From NCBI RefSeq assembly GCF_011386835.1, contig NC_088804.1, positions 33,777,549 to 33,841,548 of the forward strand: a stretch of DNA of 64,000 nt. Reading direction: 5' to 3'. This DNA comes from Chrysemys picta bellii (lineage: Eukaryota > Chordata > Testudines > Emydidae). This document shows positions 34,870 to 45,458 of the stretch, one piece after another (positions within the stretch are counted from its first letter, which is position 1; each line of letters starts with the position of its first letter). A program made the translations under genes and the position numbers. The notes beneath the pieces were generated by a model. It did no database searches and had not been told where the DNA came from. It saw only the letters and a program-made list of their open reading frames with translations.

Positions 34870-35530
34870 ATTAGCACATCATAATTAATACAATTGGAAA
34901 CAAAGTGTTTTCACTGGGCCAAAGTACTGAAGGTACAGAAGATCAAATATCTAGGTTCAGTAGTACAGGACAGAGGTGAACTCAATGATGAGCTTATAAG
35001 CAGAACAGGAAGGGCGTGGACTAAATGGAGAGAATGGAGCAGACTGATGTGCAATAGGAGAATGCCTATCAAATTGAAAAAAGTAAGATCTACAAGACAG
35101 TAATTAGGCCTGCACTTTTGTATGGCTCTGAATGCTGGGAACTGATGAAGAGACAGAAGCAGATCTTGAATGAAGTTAAAATGAACATGTTAAGATGGAT
35201 GCTTGAAATTACAAGGATGGACCATGTTTGGAACAAATAAATTACAGGAAGTGTGAAGGTAGTACCAATTATCGAAAACCTGAAGGAATCCAGGCTTAGT
35301 GGGTTTGGGCATGTGAAACGATCAGAAGAATATATAGGAAACAGGGTGTTATACTTAGAAGTGGAGGGTAAGAGAAGGGTTGAAAGCCCCAACATGAGAT
35401 AGGTGGATACCATACTAAATGATTTGATCAGCTGTGGCATTTCCAAGAAACTGCTTCAAGCCAGACTGGAATGGAGAAGGACTTGAAAAGCTGACCCCAT
35501 ATAGATGGAACTAAGGCAAGAACAAAGAAG
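34870..35530 (+). mobile_element. RTE-type LINE remnant (C-terminal region of RT ORF)
   Basis: Plus-strand frames read KIKYLGSVVQDRG, RAWTKWREWSRL and CNRRMPIKLK, then, after a frame change, GSECWE-like sequence near 35130 and a GFGHVKRS block near 35305. These are the downstream blocks of RTE/BovB-type reverse transcriptases, the same as in the minus-strand copy at 15640. Frameshifts and stops show that it is dead. Boundaries are approximate. Confidence 0.75.
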
Positions 35531-35901
35531 ATTATCTTATATTGACATCAAGGCTGTATCTAGACTTACATGGTTGCCAGAAAGAAGTTCCTGCTACCCA
35601 TGTGTGTGGGAAAAGCCCTGACAATACCCATTAAATAAAATAGTATTGTTCTGAAACTACAAAACATTCCAAGTGGGTATTTCATCAGAATAAATGCCAT
35701 TCTGCCAGCTAATCAAATTGCTTGACATTTATACAGATTATTAAACAAGTATAAATCAATTCATTTGTATAATCAATACAAACTAGTTCTGAAAAATCTC
35801 CTTCATTTATTGCATAGAGTTTGAGAATAGACTATTTAACAGTTAAAAGAGATTATATATTTCTCCTCTTTTCCAGTGTTCCAAATTAATGTTTGCAGAC
35901 C
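35531..35901. other. Unassigned AT-rich sequence
   Basis: Nothing recognised. Confidence 0.5.
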
Positions 35902-35914
35902 AAAGAAACAAAGT

Positions 35915-36322
35915 ATCAGAGGGGTAGCCATGTTAGTCTGGATCTGTAAAAAGCGACAAAGAGTTCTGTGGCACCTTATAGACCAGGGGTCGGCAACGTT
36001 TGGCATGCGGCTCGCCAGGGTAAGCACCCCGGCAGGCCGGGCCAGTTTATTTACCTGCTGATGCGGCGGGTTCAGCCGATCAAGGCCCCCACTCGCCGCG
36101 GTTTGCCATCCCGGGCCAATGGGGGCGGCAAGAAGCGGCGCAGGCGAGGGATGTGCTTGCCGCAGCTTCCCACCACCCCCATTGGCCAGGGACGGCGAAC
36201 TGCAGCCAGTGGGGGCCATGATCGGCCGAACCTGCCGTGTCAGGTAAATAAACTGGCCTGGCCCGCTAGGGTGCTTACCCAGGTGAGCCGCGTGCCAAAC
36301 GTTGCCGACCCCTGTTATAGAC
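35915..36322 (-). mobile_element. Penelope-like/SINE-type fragment hosting a hAT MITE
   Basis: The family terminus ATCAGAGGGGTAGCCATG, TTAGTCTGGATCTG and GTTCTGTGGCACCTTATAG make a 69-bp insertion. It lies between 13-bp duplications AAAGAAACAAAGT (35902-35914, 36323-36335). The palindromic hAT at 35984 later landed in its last bases, so the outer duplication now lies 408 bp apart. Confidence 0.8.
35984..36314. mobile_element. Palindromic hAT MITE, copy 4
   Basis: A 331-bp element with perfect 8-bp duplications TTATAGAC (35976-35983, 36315-36322). Starts CAGGGGTCGGCAACGTTTGG and ends AACGTTGCCGACCCCTG. CpG-rich long inverted arms like copies 1 and 3, with more C-to-T and G-to-A differences. 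Confidence 0.93.
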
Positions 36323-36335
36323 AAAGAAACAAAGT

Positions 36336-37219
36336 GGATTTTCTGGAGGTCTTTTATAGAAGTGGCCCCAAACCACAACAACCATAAATTTGGGGGCATT
36401 CAAAATTCAAATTCTTATTCAGATCCAAATATTTGCAAACATCTCATAAAAGGATTGAACTTGTAAATATCTATGCACACAATCATGCAATAAGTATTTT
36501 TTCTGGGTGGGGGGAAGTGGGGAGGAGAGAGACTCACACACCTTAACCAGCTGCATGAGAATTTCACAATCACTTATGTGCACTGCACGGAAATTAGTTT
36601 ATGAAGAGTGTGACAAGGTCACAAAGTCTTTACATTTGTTAAATAATGTAAATCAATAGCCAATGAGCTCTGTTCAATGGCATAGTGCCATTCAGAAGAC
36701 TACTCATCAATAACAAAGCAAATCTAGCTCCCTTCTGAAAAGGTAACAAAAAGCACAGCAAAGCAGATTGTGCACATTTCCAATTCTACACTCTTACAAT
36801 TATTTACTGAATACAAAAATATTCTAAGCCAGTTGCAAAAGAACCTCACTAATCCACATTAGTGGTGTTTGGGGAGGGAGGGAGATGCATTCCCAAAGTT
36901 TCTGTAATGACAGGATGTTGACAATGAGACTAGGAATTTCATATTGCCATTGCAACAATGGGCCTGATTCCACTCTCACACCAGTTTCACACCAGTATGA
37001 CGCCACTGAAGGTAGTGGTATTTGGGCGATTATAATCTGACCTGAGTTCAACACAGTCACTCAGGATTTACACTAGGAAAACTGAAGATCCAGGCCAACA
37101 GACTTAGAGAGAGGATTTCCTCTTTATTCGGTTTTGGAATTTTTTTTGAACGTTCTCGAATAAAAGAAGGAACTTCACCTGTGCTCTTAATTCAGCACTG
37201 GAGGAGGGTAGTAGATAGC
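36336..37219. other. Unassigned, with one degraded fold-back
   Basis: GGGCCTGATTCCACTCTCACAC at 36959 begins a probable fold-back copy with CGCCACTGAAGGTAGTGG at its centre. Nothing else recognised. Confidence 0.45.
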
Positions 37220-37227
37220 TGTGGCTC

Positions 37228-37393
37228 CAGAGCCACCCGGGGGGGAGCAAGTGGGGCAATTTGCCCCAGGCCCCGGGCCCCACAGAGGCCCCCACGAGAA
37301 TATAGTATTCGATAGTATTGCAACTTTTTTTTAATGGAAGGGGCCCCCAAAATTGCTTTGCCCCAGGCCCCCTGAATCCTCTGGGCGGCCCTT
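37228..37393. mobile_element. Short hAT-like MITE
   Basis: A 166-bp GC-rich insertion with perfect 8-bp duplications TGTGGCTC (37220-37227, 37394-37401). The ends CAGAGCCACCCGGGG and CTCTGGGCGGCCCTT are imperfect inverted repeats. The internal pair TTTGCCCCAGGCCCC (twice, at 37260 and 37359) is a direct repeat flanking an AT-rich centre with an eight-T run near 37325. Confidence 0.8.
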
Positions 37394-37559
37394 TGTGGCT
37401 CTATTGTAGCAGCGAATTACATATCAATATAAATAATCAAAAGTACAAAAACATGCTTCAAGAGTACAGTGATTTAGTAAAGTTAAATACAAGTGATCAA
37501 GAAAGCAATCAGCATTCCAGTAGGTTCTCTTTTCCTCTCCCATCTAGAACTTAGAAGTT

Positions 37560-37950
37560 ATCTGCAACCATTCCATGTGGAGATGGGCCCTGAACCCCTG
37601 TCCTGAATTTTGAGAAAGGTTGGATTCATTCAGAACATCACTGTTTGGGCCAATCTCTCCAATGTGCCCAAACTGTAACTCTGAATCCACTGCAGAAGCT
37701 TAGGTTCAGGTCTATTTCTGGATCCAACCACTGCAGCTCAAAACTCAAACGCTTGCATCCCCTCAACTCCCTATAACATCTGAAGGGTTTGGCCTCAATT
37801 GAAAGCTTTGGATTCATACTTCCAACATTTTGTTTGGTCCATTATATAGATGGTGACCCACTGTGAAATTTGCATATGGATCTGAATCCAGGAATGAACT
37901 ATCTCAAAGTTCAAAACTGAACAGATTTTTGGATTTCTCACACTTTTTTT
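37560..37950. repeat. Possible degraded interspersed repeat
   Basis: Contains recurring phrases around 'ttcaggtc', 'ggatccaa', 'tggatctgaatcc' and 'gaacagatttttgg' that look like an old self-complementary repeat. Ends are not definable and I cannot name a class. Confidence 0.3.
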
Positions 37951-38055
37951 ACCCTAAATTTTAAAAGGATATACACTTTATTTATTTAGTTAGTTACTTT
38001 GGTACTTTTCTTTCATTATTGATACTTCATTACTGAATTAGTGTTGTTTGTACAT

Positions 38056-39240
38056 AAGAACATAAGAACGGCCGTACCGGGTCAGACCAAAGGTCCATCT
38101 AGCCCAGTATCCTGTCTACCGACAGTGGCCAATGCCAGGTGCCCCAGAGGGAGTGGACCTAACAGGCAATGATCAAGTGATCTCTCTCCTGCCATCCATC
38201 TCCATCCTCTGACAAACAGAGGCTAGGGACACCATTCCTTACCCATCCTGGCTAATAGCCATTAATGGACTTAACCACCATGAATTTATCCAGTTCTCTT
38301 TTAAACACTGTTATAGTCCTAGCCTTCACAACCTCCTCAGGTAAGGAGTTCCACAAGTTGACCATGCGCTGCGTGAAGAAGAACTTCCTTGTATATGTTT
38401 TAAACCTGCTGCCTATTAATTTCATTTGATGACCCCTACTTCTTGTATTATGGGAATAAGTAAATAACTTTTCCTTATCCACTTTCTCCACATCACTCAT
38501 GATTTTATATACATCTATCATATCCCCCTTAGTCTCCTCTTTTCCAAGCTGAAGAGTCCTAGCCTCTTTAATTTCTCCTCATATGGGACCTGTTCCAAAC
38601 CCCTAATCATTTTAGTTGCCCTTTTCTGAACCTTTTCTAGTGCCAGTATATCTTTTTTGAGATGAAGAGATCACATCTGTACGCAGTATTCGAGATGTGG
38701 GCGTACCATCAATTTATATAAGGGCAATAATATATTCTTAGTCTTATTCTCTATCTCCTTTTTAATGATCCCTAACATCCTGATTGCTTTTTTGACCACC
38801 TCTGCACACTGCGTGGACATCTTCAGAGAACTATCCATGATGACTCCAAGATCTTTTTCCTGACTTGTTGTAGCTAAATTAGCCCCCATCATATTGTATG
38901 TATAGTTGGGGTTATTTTTTCCAACGTGCATTACTTTACATTTATCCACATTAAATTTCATTTGCCATTTTGTTGCCCAATCACATAGTTTTGTGAAATC
39001 TTTTTGAAGTTCGTCAGTCTGCTTTGGTCTTAACTATCTTGAGCAGTTTAGTATCATCTGCAAACTTTGCCACCTCACTGTTTACCCCTTTCTCCAGATC
39101 ATTTATAAATAAGTTGAATAGGATTGGTCCGAGGACTGACCCTTGTGGAACACCACTAGTTACCCCTCTCCATTCAGAGAATTTACCATTAATTCCTACC
39201 CTTTGTTCCCGGTCACATAGTTTACTAGATGCTGTATAGA
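38056..39240 (-). mobile_element. CR1 LINE, 5'-truncated copy
   Basis: The reversed 3' end shows the CR1 8-bp terminal microsatellite (CATAAGAA twice at 38056), then AACGGCCGTACCGGGTCAGA. The minus-strand frame has [20 protein letters not shown] and, further on, KFADDTK (the catalytic F/YxDD box), then KDLGVIMDSSLKMS and LYKLMVRPHLEYC. About 1.2 kb remains: RT from motif B to the stop, plus the 3' UTR. Several stops and shifts. Confidence 0.93.
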
Positions 39241-39301
39241 TTGATAAGACAAGGTCCCTGCTCTACCTAGTGTACACCCTAAAATAGATTATATGTACTC
39301 A

Positions 39302-40645
39302 ATAGAATCATAGAACTGTAAGGGAGCTCAAGAGGTCATCTAGTCCAGTCCCCTGTACTCATAGCAGGACTAATTATCTAGACCATTCCTGACAGGTGTT
39401 TGTCTAACCTGCTTTTAAAAATCTCCAATTATGGAGATTCCACAACCTCTCTAGGCAATTTATTCCAGTGCTTACCCACCCTGACAATTAGGAAGTTTTT
39501 CCTAATGTCCAACCTAAACCTCTCTTGCTACAATTTAAGCCCATTGCTTCTTGTCCTATCCTCAGGAGATTAAGAAAAAACAATTTTTCTTCCTCCTCCT
39601 TGTAACAACCTTTTACATACTAGAAAACTGTTATGTCCCCTCTCAGTCTTCTCTTTTCCAGACTAAACAAAACCAACTTTTTCAAATCTTCCCTCATAGG
39701 TCATGTTTTCTAGATCTTTAATCATTTTGTTGCTCTTCTCTGGACTTTCTCCAATTTGTCCACATCTTTCCTGAAATGTGATGCCCAGAACTTGACAATA
39801 CTCCAGTTGAGGCCTAATCAAAGTGGAGTAGAACGAAAGAATTACTTCTTGTGTCTTGCTTACAACACTCCTGCTAATACATCCCAGAATGATGTTCACT
39901 TTTTTTGCAATAGCATTACACTGTTGACTCATATTTAGCTTGTGGTCCACTATGGTCCCCAGATCCCTTTCAGCAGTACTTCTTCCAAGGCAGTCATTTC
40001 CCATTTTGTATGTGTGCAACTGATTGTTCCTTCCTTAGTGGAGTACTTCGCATTTGTCCTTATTGAATTTCATCCTATTTACTTCAGACCATTTATCCAG
40101 TTTGTCCAGATCATTTTGAATTTTAATCCTATCCTCCAAAGCACCTGCAACCCCTCCCAGCTTGGTATCATCCGCAAACTTTATAAGTATGCTCTGTATG
40201 CCATTATCAAAATCATTGATGAATAAATTGAACAGAACCGGACCCAGAACTGATCCCTGCGGGACCCCACTCGTTATGCCCTTCCAGCCTGACTGTGAAC
40301 CACTGATAACTACTCTCTGGGAACTGTTTTCCAACCAGTTTTGCACGCACCTTATAGTAGCTCCATCTAGGCTGCATTTCCCCAGTTTGTTTATGAGACG
40401 GTCATGCGAGACAGTATCAAAAGCTTTAGTAAAGTCAAGATATACCATGTCTACTGCTTCCCCTCTATTCACAAGGCTTGTTACCCTGTCGAAGAAAGCT
40501 GTCAGGTTGGTTTGACATGATTTGTTCTTGACAAATCCATGCTGACTGTTTCTTATCACCTTATTATCTTCTAGATGTTTGGAAATTGATTGCTTAATTA
40601 TTTGCTCCATTATCTTTCCAGGTACAGACAAAAGTGACAAAAGGA
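39302..40645 (-). mobile_element. CR1 LINE, second subfamily, 5'-truncated
   Basis: The 3' end at 39302 begins with AATAGAATCATAGAA, a different 8-bp terminal repeat from the neighbour at 38056. The 201-codon minus-strand frame (40035-40640) spans RT motifs: SVPGKIMEQIIKQS, then VYLDFTKAFDTVSHD (motif A), [20 protein letters not shown] (motif B) and KFADDTK (motif C). The next frame piece (39663-40019) reads RDLGTIVDHKLNMSQQC and STLIRPQLEYC. The 5' break is at about 40645. It is the best-preserved RT in the window but lacks its N-terminal part and is frame-broken. Confidence 0.95.
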
Positions 40646-42068
40646 AGAGTGACCTAGAGTTGGAGAGAAGCCTGCATCTTGTCAGTCCATATTTTTGTGG
40701 GGTTTATTTATTTTTATAAGCTCAGGGCATCTCATACTATTATTTATAGGTATTTCTATAGAGTTCATAATCACAGTATCGGAGCACTGCATACTGTTTA
40801 TAATATGCCATTTATCTCTAGAGAATATTACTCTCCTCCTTTCTGGTTTGAAGGTGGTTTCTTATAGCAATAAGGTACAGTAACTAATTCCTTCTGCACA
40901 TGGCTGTTTGGGGGAATGCTAGTCTTGCATCATGCTCTAAAGTAGAAGATTTGGGCTCAGTTTGATCCTTTGTGGACCGTACTTTTTCCCAAACATGATA
41001 GGAGAACACATTTTTAAAAGCTATGAAAGGAACTGTACAGAACAGGAAATTGCATAAGAGAATCACTGTATGCATTTTCTTTCCTAAAAGGGGGGAGGAC
41101 ACATATAGAAAATATTTAAAAATCCCCAGCTTCTCAGTTACCTGAGCACAGATTATGTACCAGCACTCCCCATGTTAGGTAGATATTGCTAGTGTGGTAA
41201 TGCATTTTGTACATATGTCAGGACCTGTCAATATTCCAGGGAAAGTCTTGACTCTTCTTGAGAAGGTCAGGGTATTTCCTGGGAGGCTGAAGGATGGAAA
41301 ATGAAGCATCTTTCATATTGACTGACACTAAGCAGTAGTTCTCTTGCCTGGTATGAACTAGTGCTTCCAGTGAAAACATTTTGAGTTGATTGGCCTCGAT
41401 GAATGAACTCAGCTTCCTCAGATCGAAGATGGACTCAAATTTGTTCTTTTATAGAAACTTAATAATGAAAGATGTAATCATCTGATAAACAACAAGGCTT
41501 TGACATGACTTGACTCTCTCCTAAGAGATTTATAAAAAAGGAAAATACCAATCAGATTCACCCTGATGCCAGAAGAAGTTGTTTAAAGAAATGACATATA
41601 TTCATTTCACTAGGAATATTTTTTCAAAGGTGACAGAATGCTATTTTTGAAGAACAAGAAAGACCTTAACTAGTATAAACCTCATTTAGTTACCCTGAAT
41701 AGAGCTCCTGAGTCTGAAAGAGTTCATATTCACAAGGATCTTATTGATTTTTGGAGATATATGTTCCGGGGGCTAAAGAACAATGAGAACTAGAAATAAA
41801 AGGTAACCTAGATAGTATGCTCTTTTAGGCAGGAACCTTCTTTACATTATGTTTGTGCCGTGCTTAAAATAACAGAGATCTGGCCTCTAGACACTACTGC
41901 AATAATTTAAAAAAAAAAATAGTAAAGCTGAGCGAATACTGCAAATGATTTCCTGTGAATATTTGCTCCAATTTTAAAATTAATTTGCTTGGACCATGGC
42001 TGCACCCCTTCTCTGGTCAGTTTCATCAAACCTTTTTGTGATCAAATTTTCAGATGCAATTATATTTC
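40646..42068. other. Unassigned sequence
   Basis: About 1.4 kb with no recognised gene or repeat. Confidence 0.5.
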
Positions 42069-42069
42069 A

Positions 42070-42435
42070 TTGCTAAGTAAAGCAATGTAAAAAAGGTGTC
42101 TCGTGCCCCCAAAGGAGGGAGTAGCAGAGAAAGCCAGTCCTGCACTCACCCACCATGGCAAATCCTGTCCTCCGGGGCTGGGCCCGGTTCCCTGCTCCAG
42201 GCATTGTGACCCAGCACACAGGGTTGCAGTGCGGCTCAGTTTCAGCCTGGTCATCCCCCTCCATCATGACCAGTGTGGGGTAGCCAAGCCAGATTTGAGT
42301 GAGTGGCACTGAACCCCTTTGTTCTCGGTCACAGCACCACCTCACTCAAATTTGTAGGTGCGGCTAGGCGAAACCTGAATGGCGCCCAGAACAGGGAGCC
42401 CAGCCCAACCCCAAAGGGCAGGAGCCACCTACTGC
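42070..42435. repeat. GC-rich block, probable repeat
   Basis: An abrupt GC-rich segment inside AT-rich DNA, with open frames on both strands (64-90 codons). No termini or duplications found. The pattern resembles the other GC-rich turtle repeats here, but I cannot name it. Confidence 0.3.
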
Positions 42436-43200
42436 AAAGTGAGTTTATCATTTTATTTTGTGTGATTTCACATTTGTCAAAAAACATGGAGCGCTAGCTA
42501 TTTTTGTAGGAGAGAATCTACCAGGTACAAAATAAATAGGCAAACAAGATCTTGAGAGGTATAAATAGGGGTAGGAAGAATAAATCTTTTCAAGTTGTTC
42601 GGGCATCATTATAAGGCACAAGTTTACAATATTATGTATCATTCCATTCACACTTAGCAAAGAACATTTGTGAAACTGAAAAGGTGCAGACGGCAACCAA
42701 AATAATTCAGACTTTTGAGGGAGGTATGAAGTATGATTAAAGATTAGCTGAAGTTGTCCTGTGTAGCTCAGGAAATACAGATATGACAGAGAAAAAAAAA
42801 GGGGGATTCAATTTCTCAGAGACGTGGAAGGCAAGTGATAGACTGATGCAAATGAGCTGTGCTATTTCAAAACCAAGGAAGCATCAGCTGAACCCTGGGA
42901 GAGTGATAACCAACAAACAATTCAGTTACAGTTCATAAAGTGTGGTGGAAATATGGAACAAGAAGTCAAAGTCAGTGATAGAAGTAAGCAGTATAAAACC
43001 AAGCAGCAAATGGAAACATGGGACCTGAGTCTTCTCTCCAGTGGGAATCTGGAAAGACCACAGCAAAATCAATCGAGTTACAAGAGCGTAAGACAAGTAC
43101 AAGGGAGAGTAGAAATCAGGCCTGTGAGGTTTTTGTTGTCGTTGTTGAAGAAAAGAGATGCAAGAACATAATTAATAAAGATCAGATATCCTGGCAAAGG
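42436..43200. other. Unassigned sequence
   Basis: No recognised feature. Confidence 0.5.
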
Positions 43201-43203
43201 ATG

Positions 43204-43392
43204 GAAATATCCTATCCTATCTCCTAAAACTGGAAGGGACCTTGAAAGGTCACCAAGTCCAGCCCCCTGCCTTCACTAGCAGGACCAATTACTGATTTTG
43301 CCCCAGATCCCTCAGTGGCCCCCTCAAGGATTGAACTCACAACCCTGGGTTTAGCAGGACAATGCTCAAACCACTGAGCTATCCCTCCCACC
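43204..43392 (-). mobile_element. tRNA-derived SINE with CR1-like tail
   Basis: On the minus strand the head has an A box TAGCTCAGTGG (43371-43381) and a B box AGTTCAATCC (43328-43337). Between them lies a loop-like CCTGCTAAACCC. The tail, at the left on the plus strand, reads ACTGGAAGGGACC, AAAGGTCACCAAGTCCAG and CCCCCTGCC, then AGCAGGACCAATTA. This tail matches the 3' UTR of the CR1 at 39302-39385. It fits the tortoise Pol III SINE type, in which a tRNA-like head is joined to a LINE 3' end. The terminal (ATCCT)n stretch at 43211 is the variable end. Confidence 0.85.
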
Positions 43393-43397
43393 CCTAA

Positions 43398-44310
43398 AAA
43401 TAACGTGCCAGGTGCTCAGCTGGTAGAAGTGAAATCCATTTCTTACCGATATGGAAGGGGGGCACATGGGGCATGTGACCTCCTCACGTGACCCTTCCTA
43501 TGACCCATCCCCTCCCTGCCCTGCTTCCAGCCCAGGGCCCCCACACTGTCCCCGTCCCCATGTTCCACCCCATTACCTGGGGAGGGGGGTGCTCTGTCCT
43601 CCTCCCACTGCGCTGCAGACTTCGGAACTGCAGCGGCAAAAGGAGTAGAACATGGGGCCACCAGGCAGCCCCCATGCCCGCAGCTCCTCCAGCGTGGCTC
43701 TACTGCCCCAGCCCTTTCACTCAGGGTCTCCTCCATCTGTACAACAGCCAGTCCCACCAGAGGACAGGGCTGGAAGCAAGGATGGGATGGTACAGCCGCA
43801 CCAGAGGAGCTGCCAGCATGGGGCCACCCAGTGGCCCCATGTTCTGCTCCTCTCCTCGCTGAGCCCTGCAGTTCAGGGCTCTCCCGGGACTCTCAGCAGG
43901 GAAAGGAGCAGAACGCCAGCAGCTCCTTCAGCCGCTGTACCACCCCAGCCCTGTCCTCTGGCAGGATGCTGCTGGAAAGACGGAGCCGGAGGAGAAGCAG
44001 CTCCGTGGAAGGGCAGGGGGTGCAGCTGGAGGTTCTTCTCCTTTCCCCATTGGAAGGGGCAGTGGGGAAAGGAGCAGAACGCCAGCATCTCCTCCCAGGG
44101 GCTGTATTTCCCCCCCCCCCCCCCATCCCGGTCCTGTGGCAGGGCTGCTATTATACAGATGAAGGGGACTCTGCATGGAAGGGCTGGGGGCAGTATAGCT
44201 GTGCCAGAGAAGCTGTGGGCATGGGGCCATTGGACGTTCTGTTCCTCTTGTGTCTTTCTAGTACACAGTAGCAGCTATAAATATCTTGCTGGTACAGCGT
44301 ACCGGACCTA
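43398..44310. repeat. Large GC-rich repeat with internal modules
   Basis: About 0.9 kb of high GC. A module beginning AAGGAG(T/C)AGAAC occurs near 43639, 43901 and 44070. It is followed by CAGC-TCCTCC-type sequence, CACCCCAGCCCTGTCC and GGCAGG. CATGGGGCCAC occurs repeatedly (43651, 43817 and a near copy at 44220). The right flank has ATCTTGCTGGTACAGCGTACCGG and the left flank TTTCTTACCGATATGG, which I recall from a turtle repeat family. A run of 15 C lies at 44110-44124. Open frames of up to 260 codons on both strands follow base composition. Confidence 0.5.
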
Positions 44311-44876
44311 TTTGCACTGCTGGGTACAAGTCAGTGCTAGATGTCAGCTGCGTGCTATTTCTTTCATGTTGCAGTGGTCCCTTGAAGAGGCTCTGCATGT
44401 TCTCTTGGGATGGGTTCTGGTGCTTAGAGACTAAATTCATTTGGTGGCAGTGGGGGCACGTGTCTATGTTCCTGCATTGCAGTTTTAAAAATCCACTAGT
44501 GTTCTCTCCTCTTTTCTCTTGCAAAATTCTAGAATCTGGAACAATCTTATGGCAACTCAGACCACAATATCAATGCTTGGCTTTAGTAGTACAAGAACAA
44601 TGGTTTATTTGCTATTAATCTAGTAAAAGCGATCAGTGTTTTATTACTGTTCCAATTGTCTATTGAACTATTCACCCAACTTGTTTATTTTACTAGAGCA
44701 GGAGGGCCACACTGTTGCATTACCATTTTGTTCAAAATTATCATTTAAATGCTTTGCAAGGTTTCTATTACGTACAGATGTATTTTCCTTGTATTGCATT
44801 GTGCCTCACTAGTTATTTATAAGTAAGGCCATCTGATACTCAGGAAATTAGCAAGACTTTGGTGTCTCGTTATCCT
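44311..44876. other. Unassigned sequence
   Basis: Nothing recognised. Confidence 0.5.
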
Positions 44877-45458
44877 TAGGGTTACCATATTGAACAAATA
44901 AAAAAAAAGGACCCTCCACGGGGCCCTGGCCCCGCCCCCGCCCATTTCCCACCCCCAGCCCCACCCCAACTCCACCCCCTCCTCCCTCTCACTCCCAGCC
45001 ATGCGAAAAGGGCTGCCCGAGCGCTACCGGCTTCACGGTTTGCCAGGCAGCCCCCAGACCCTGTGCCCCCGGCCGGCGCTTCCCCAGCGCAGCTGGAGCC
45101 TGGGAGGGGAAGCGCCCAGCCGGGGGCGCAGGGTCTGGAGGCTGCCCGGCAAACCGTGAAGCCAGTAGCGCTTGGGCTTCGGGCAGCCTCTACGCCTCCG
45201 GACCCTGCGCCCCCGGCCGGGCACTTCCCCTCCCGGGCTCCGGAGATATGGGGGCTGCCCGAAGCCCGTAGCACTCGGCTCTTAAACAGAGCCGAAGAGT
45301 CAGGGGAGGAGCAGAGCCGCCGCGGGAGGGGAAGTGCCCGGCCGACATTTTCCCGGACATGTTCGGCTTTTTGGCAATTCCCCCGGACGGGGGTTTGATT
45401 GCCAAAAAGCTGGACATGTCCGGGAAAAACTGGACGTACGGGATAACTAGGGTTACCA
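44877..45458. mobile_element. GC-rich multi-hairpin element
   Basis: Direct repeats TAGGGTTACCA stand at both ends (44877-44887 and 45448-45458). Inside, GCTGCCCGAGCGCTACCGGC through GGCGCTTCCCC (about 45011-45085) is inverted at about 45100-45188, giving a long GC-rich hairpin. A second hairpin near 45368-45411 pairs TTTTTGGCAAT with ATTGCCAAAAA around CCCCCGGACGGGGG. CpG-rich and without coding sequence beyond chance open frames. Family not named. Confidence 0.6.

Noticed and set aside
40035..40640. Reverse transcriptase frame as a possible host gene
   Set aside because: Clear CR1 LINE RT, 5'-truncated, frame-broken downstream and joined to a CR1 3' UTR.
43328..43381. Possible tRNA gene from A and B boxes
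   Set aside because: The acceptor stem is not evident and the sequence continues into a CR1-like tail; it is the head of a SINE.
43652..44434. 260-codon plus-strand open frame, the longest in the window
   Set aside because: It lies in a GC-rich modular repeat, has open frames on the other strand too, and shows no recognisable domain; base composition explains it.
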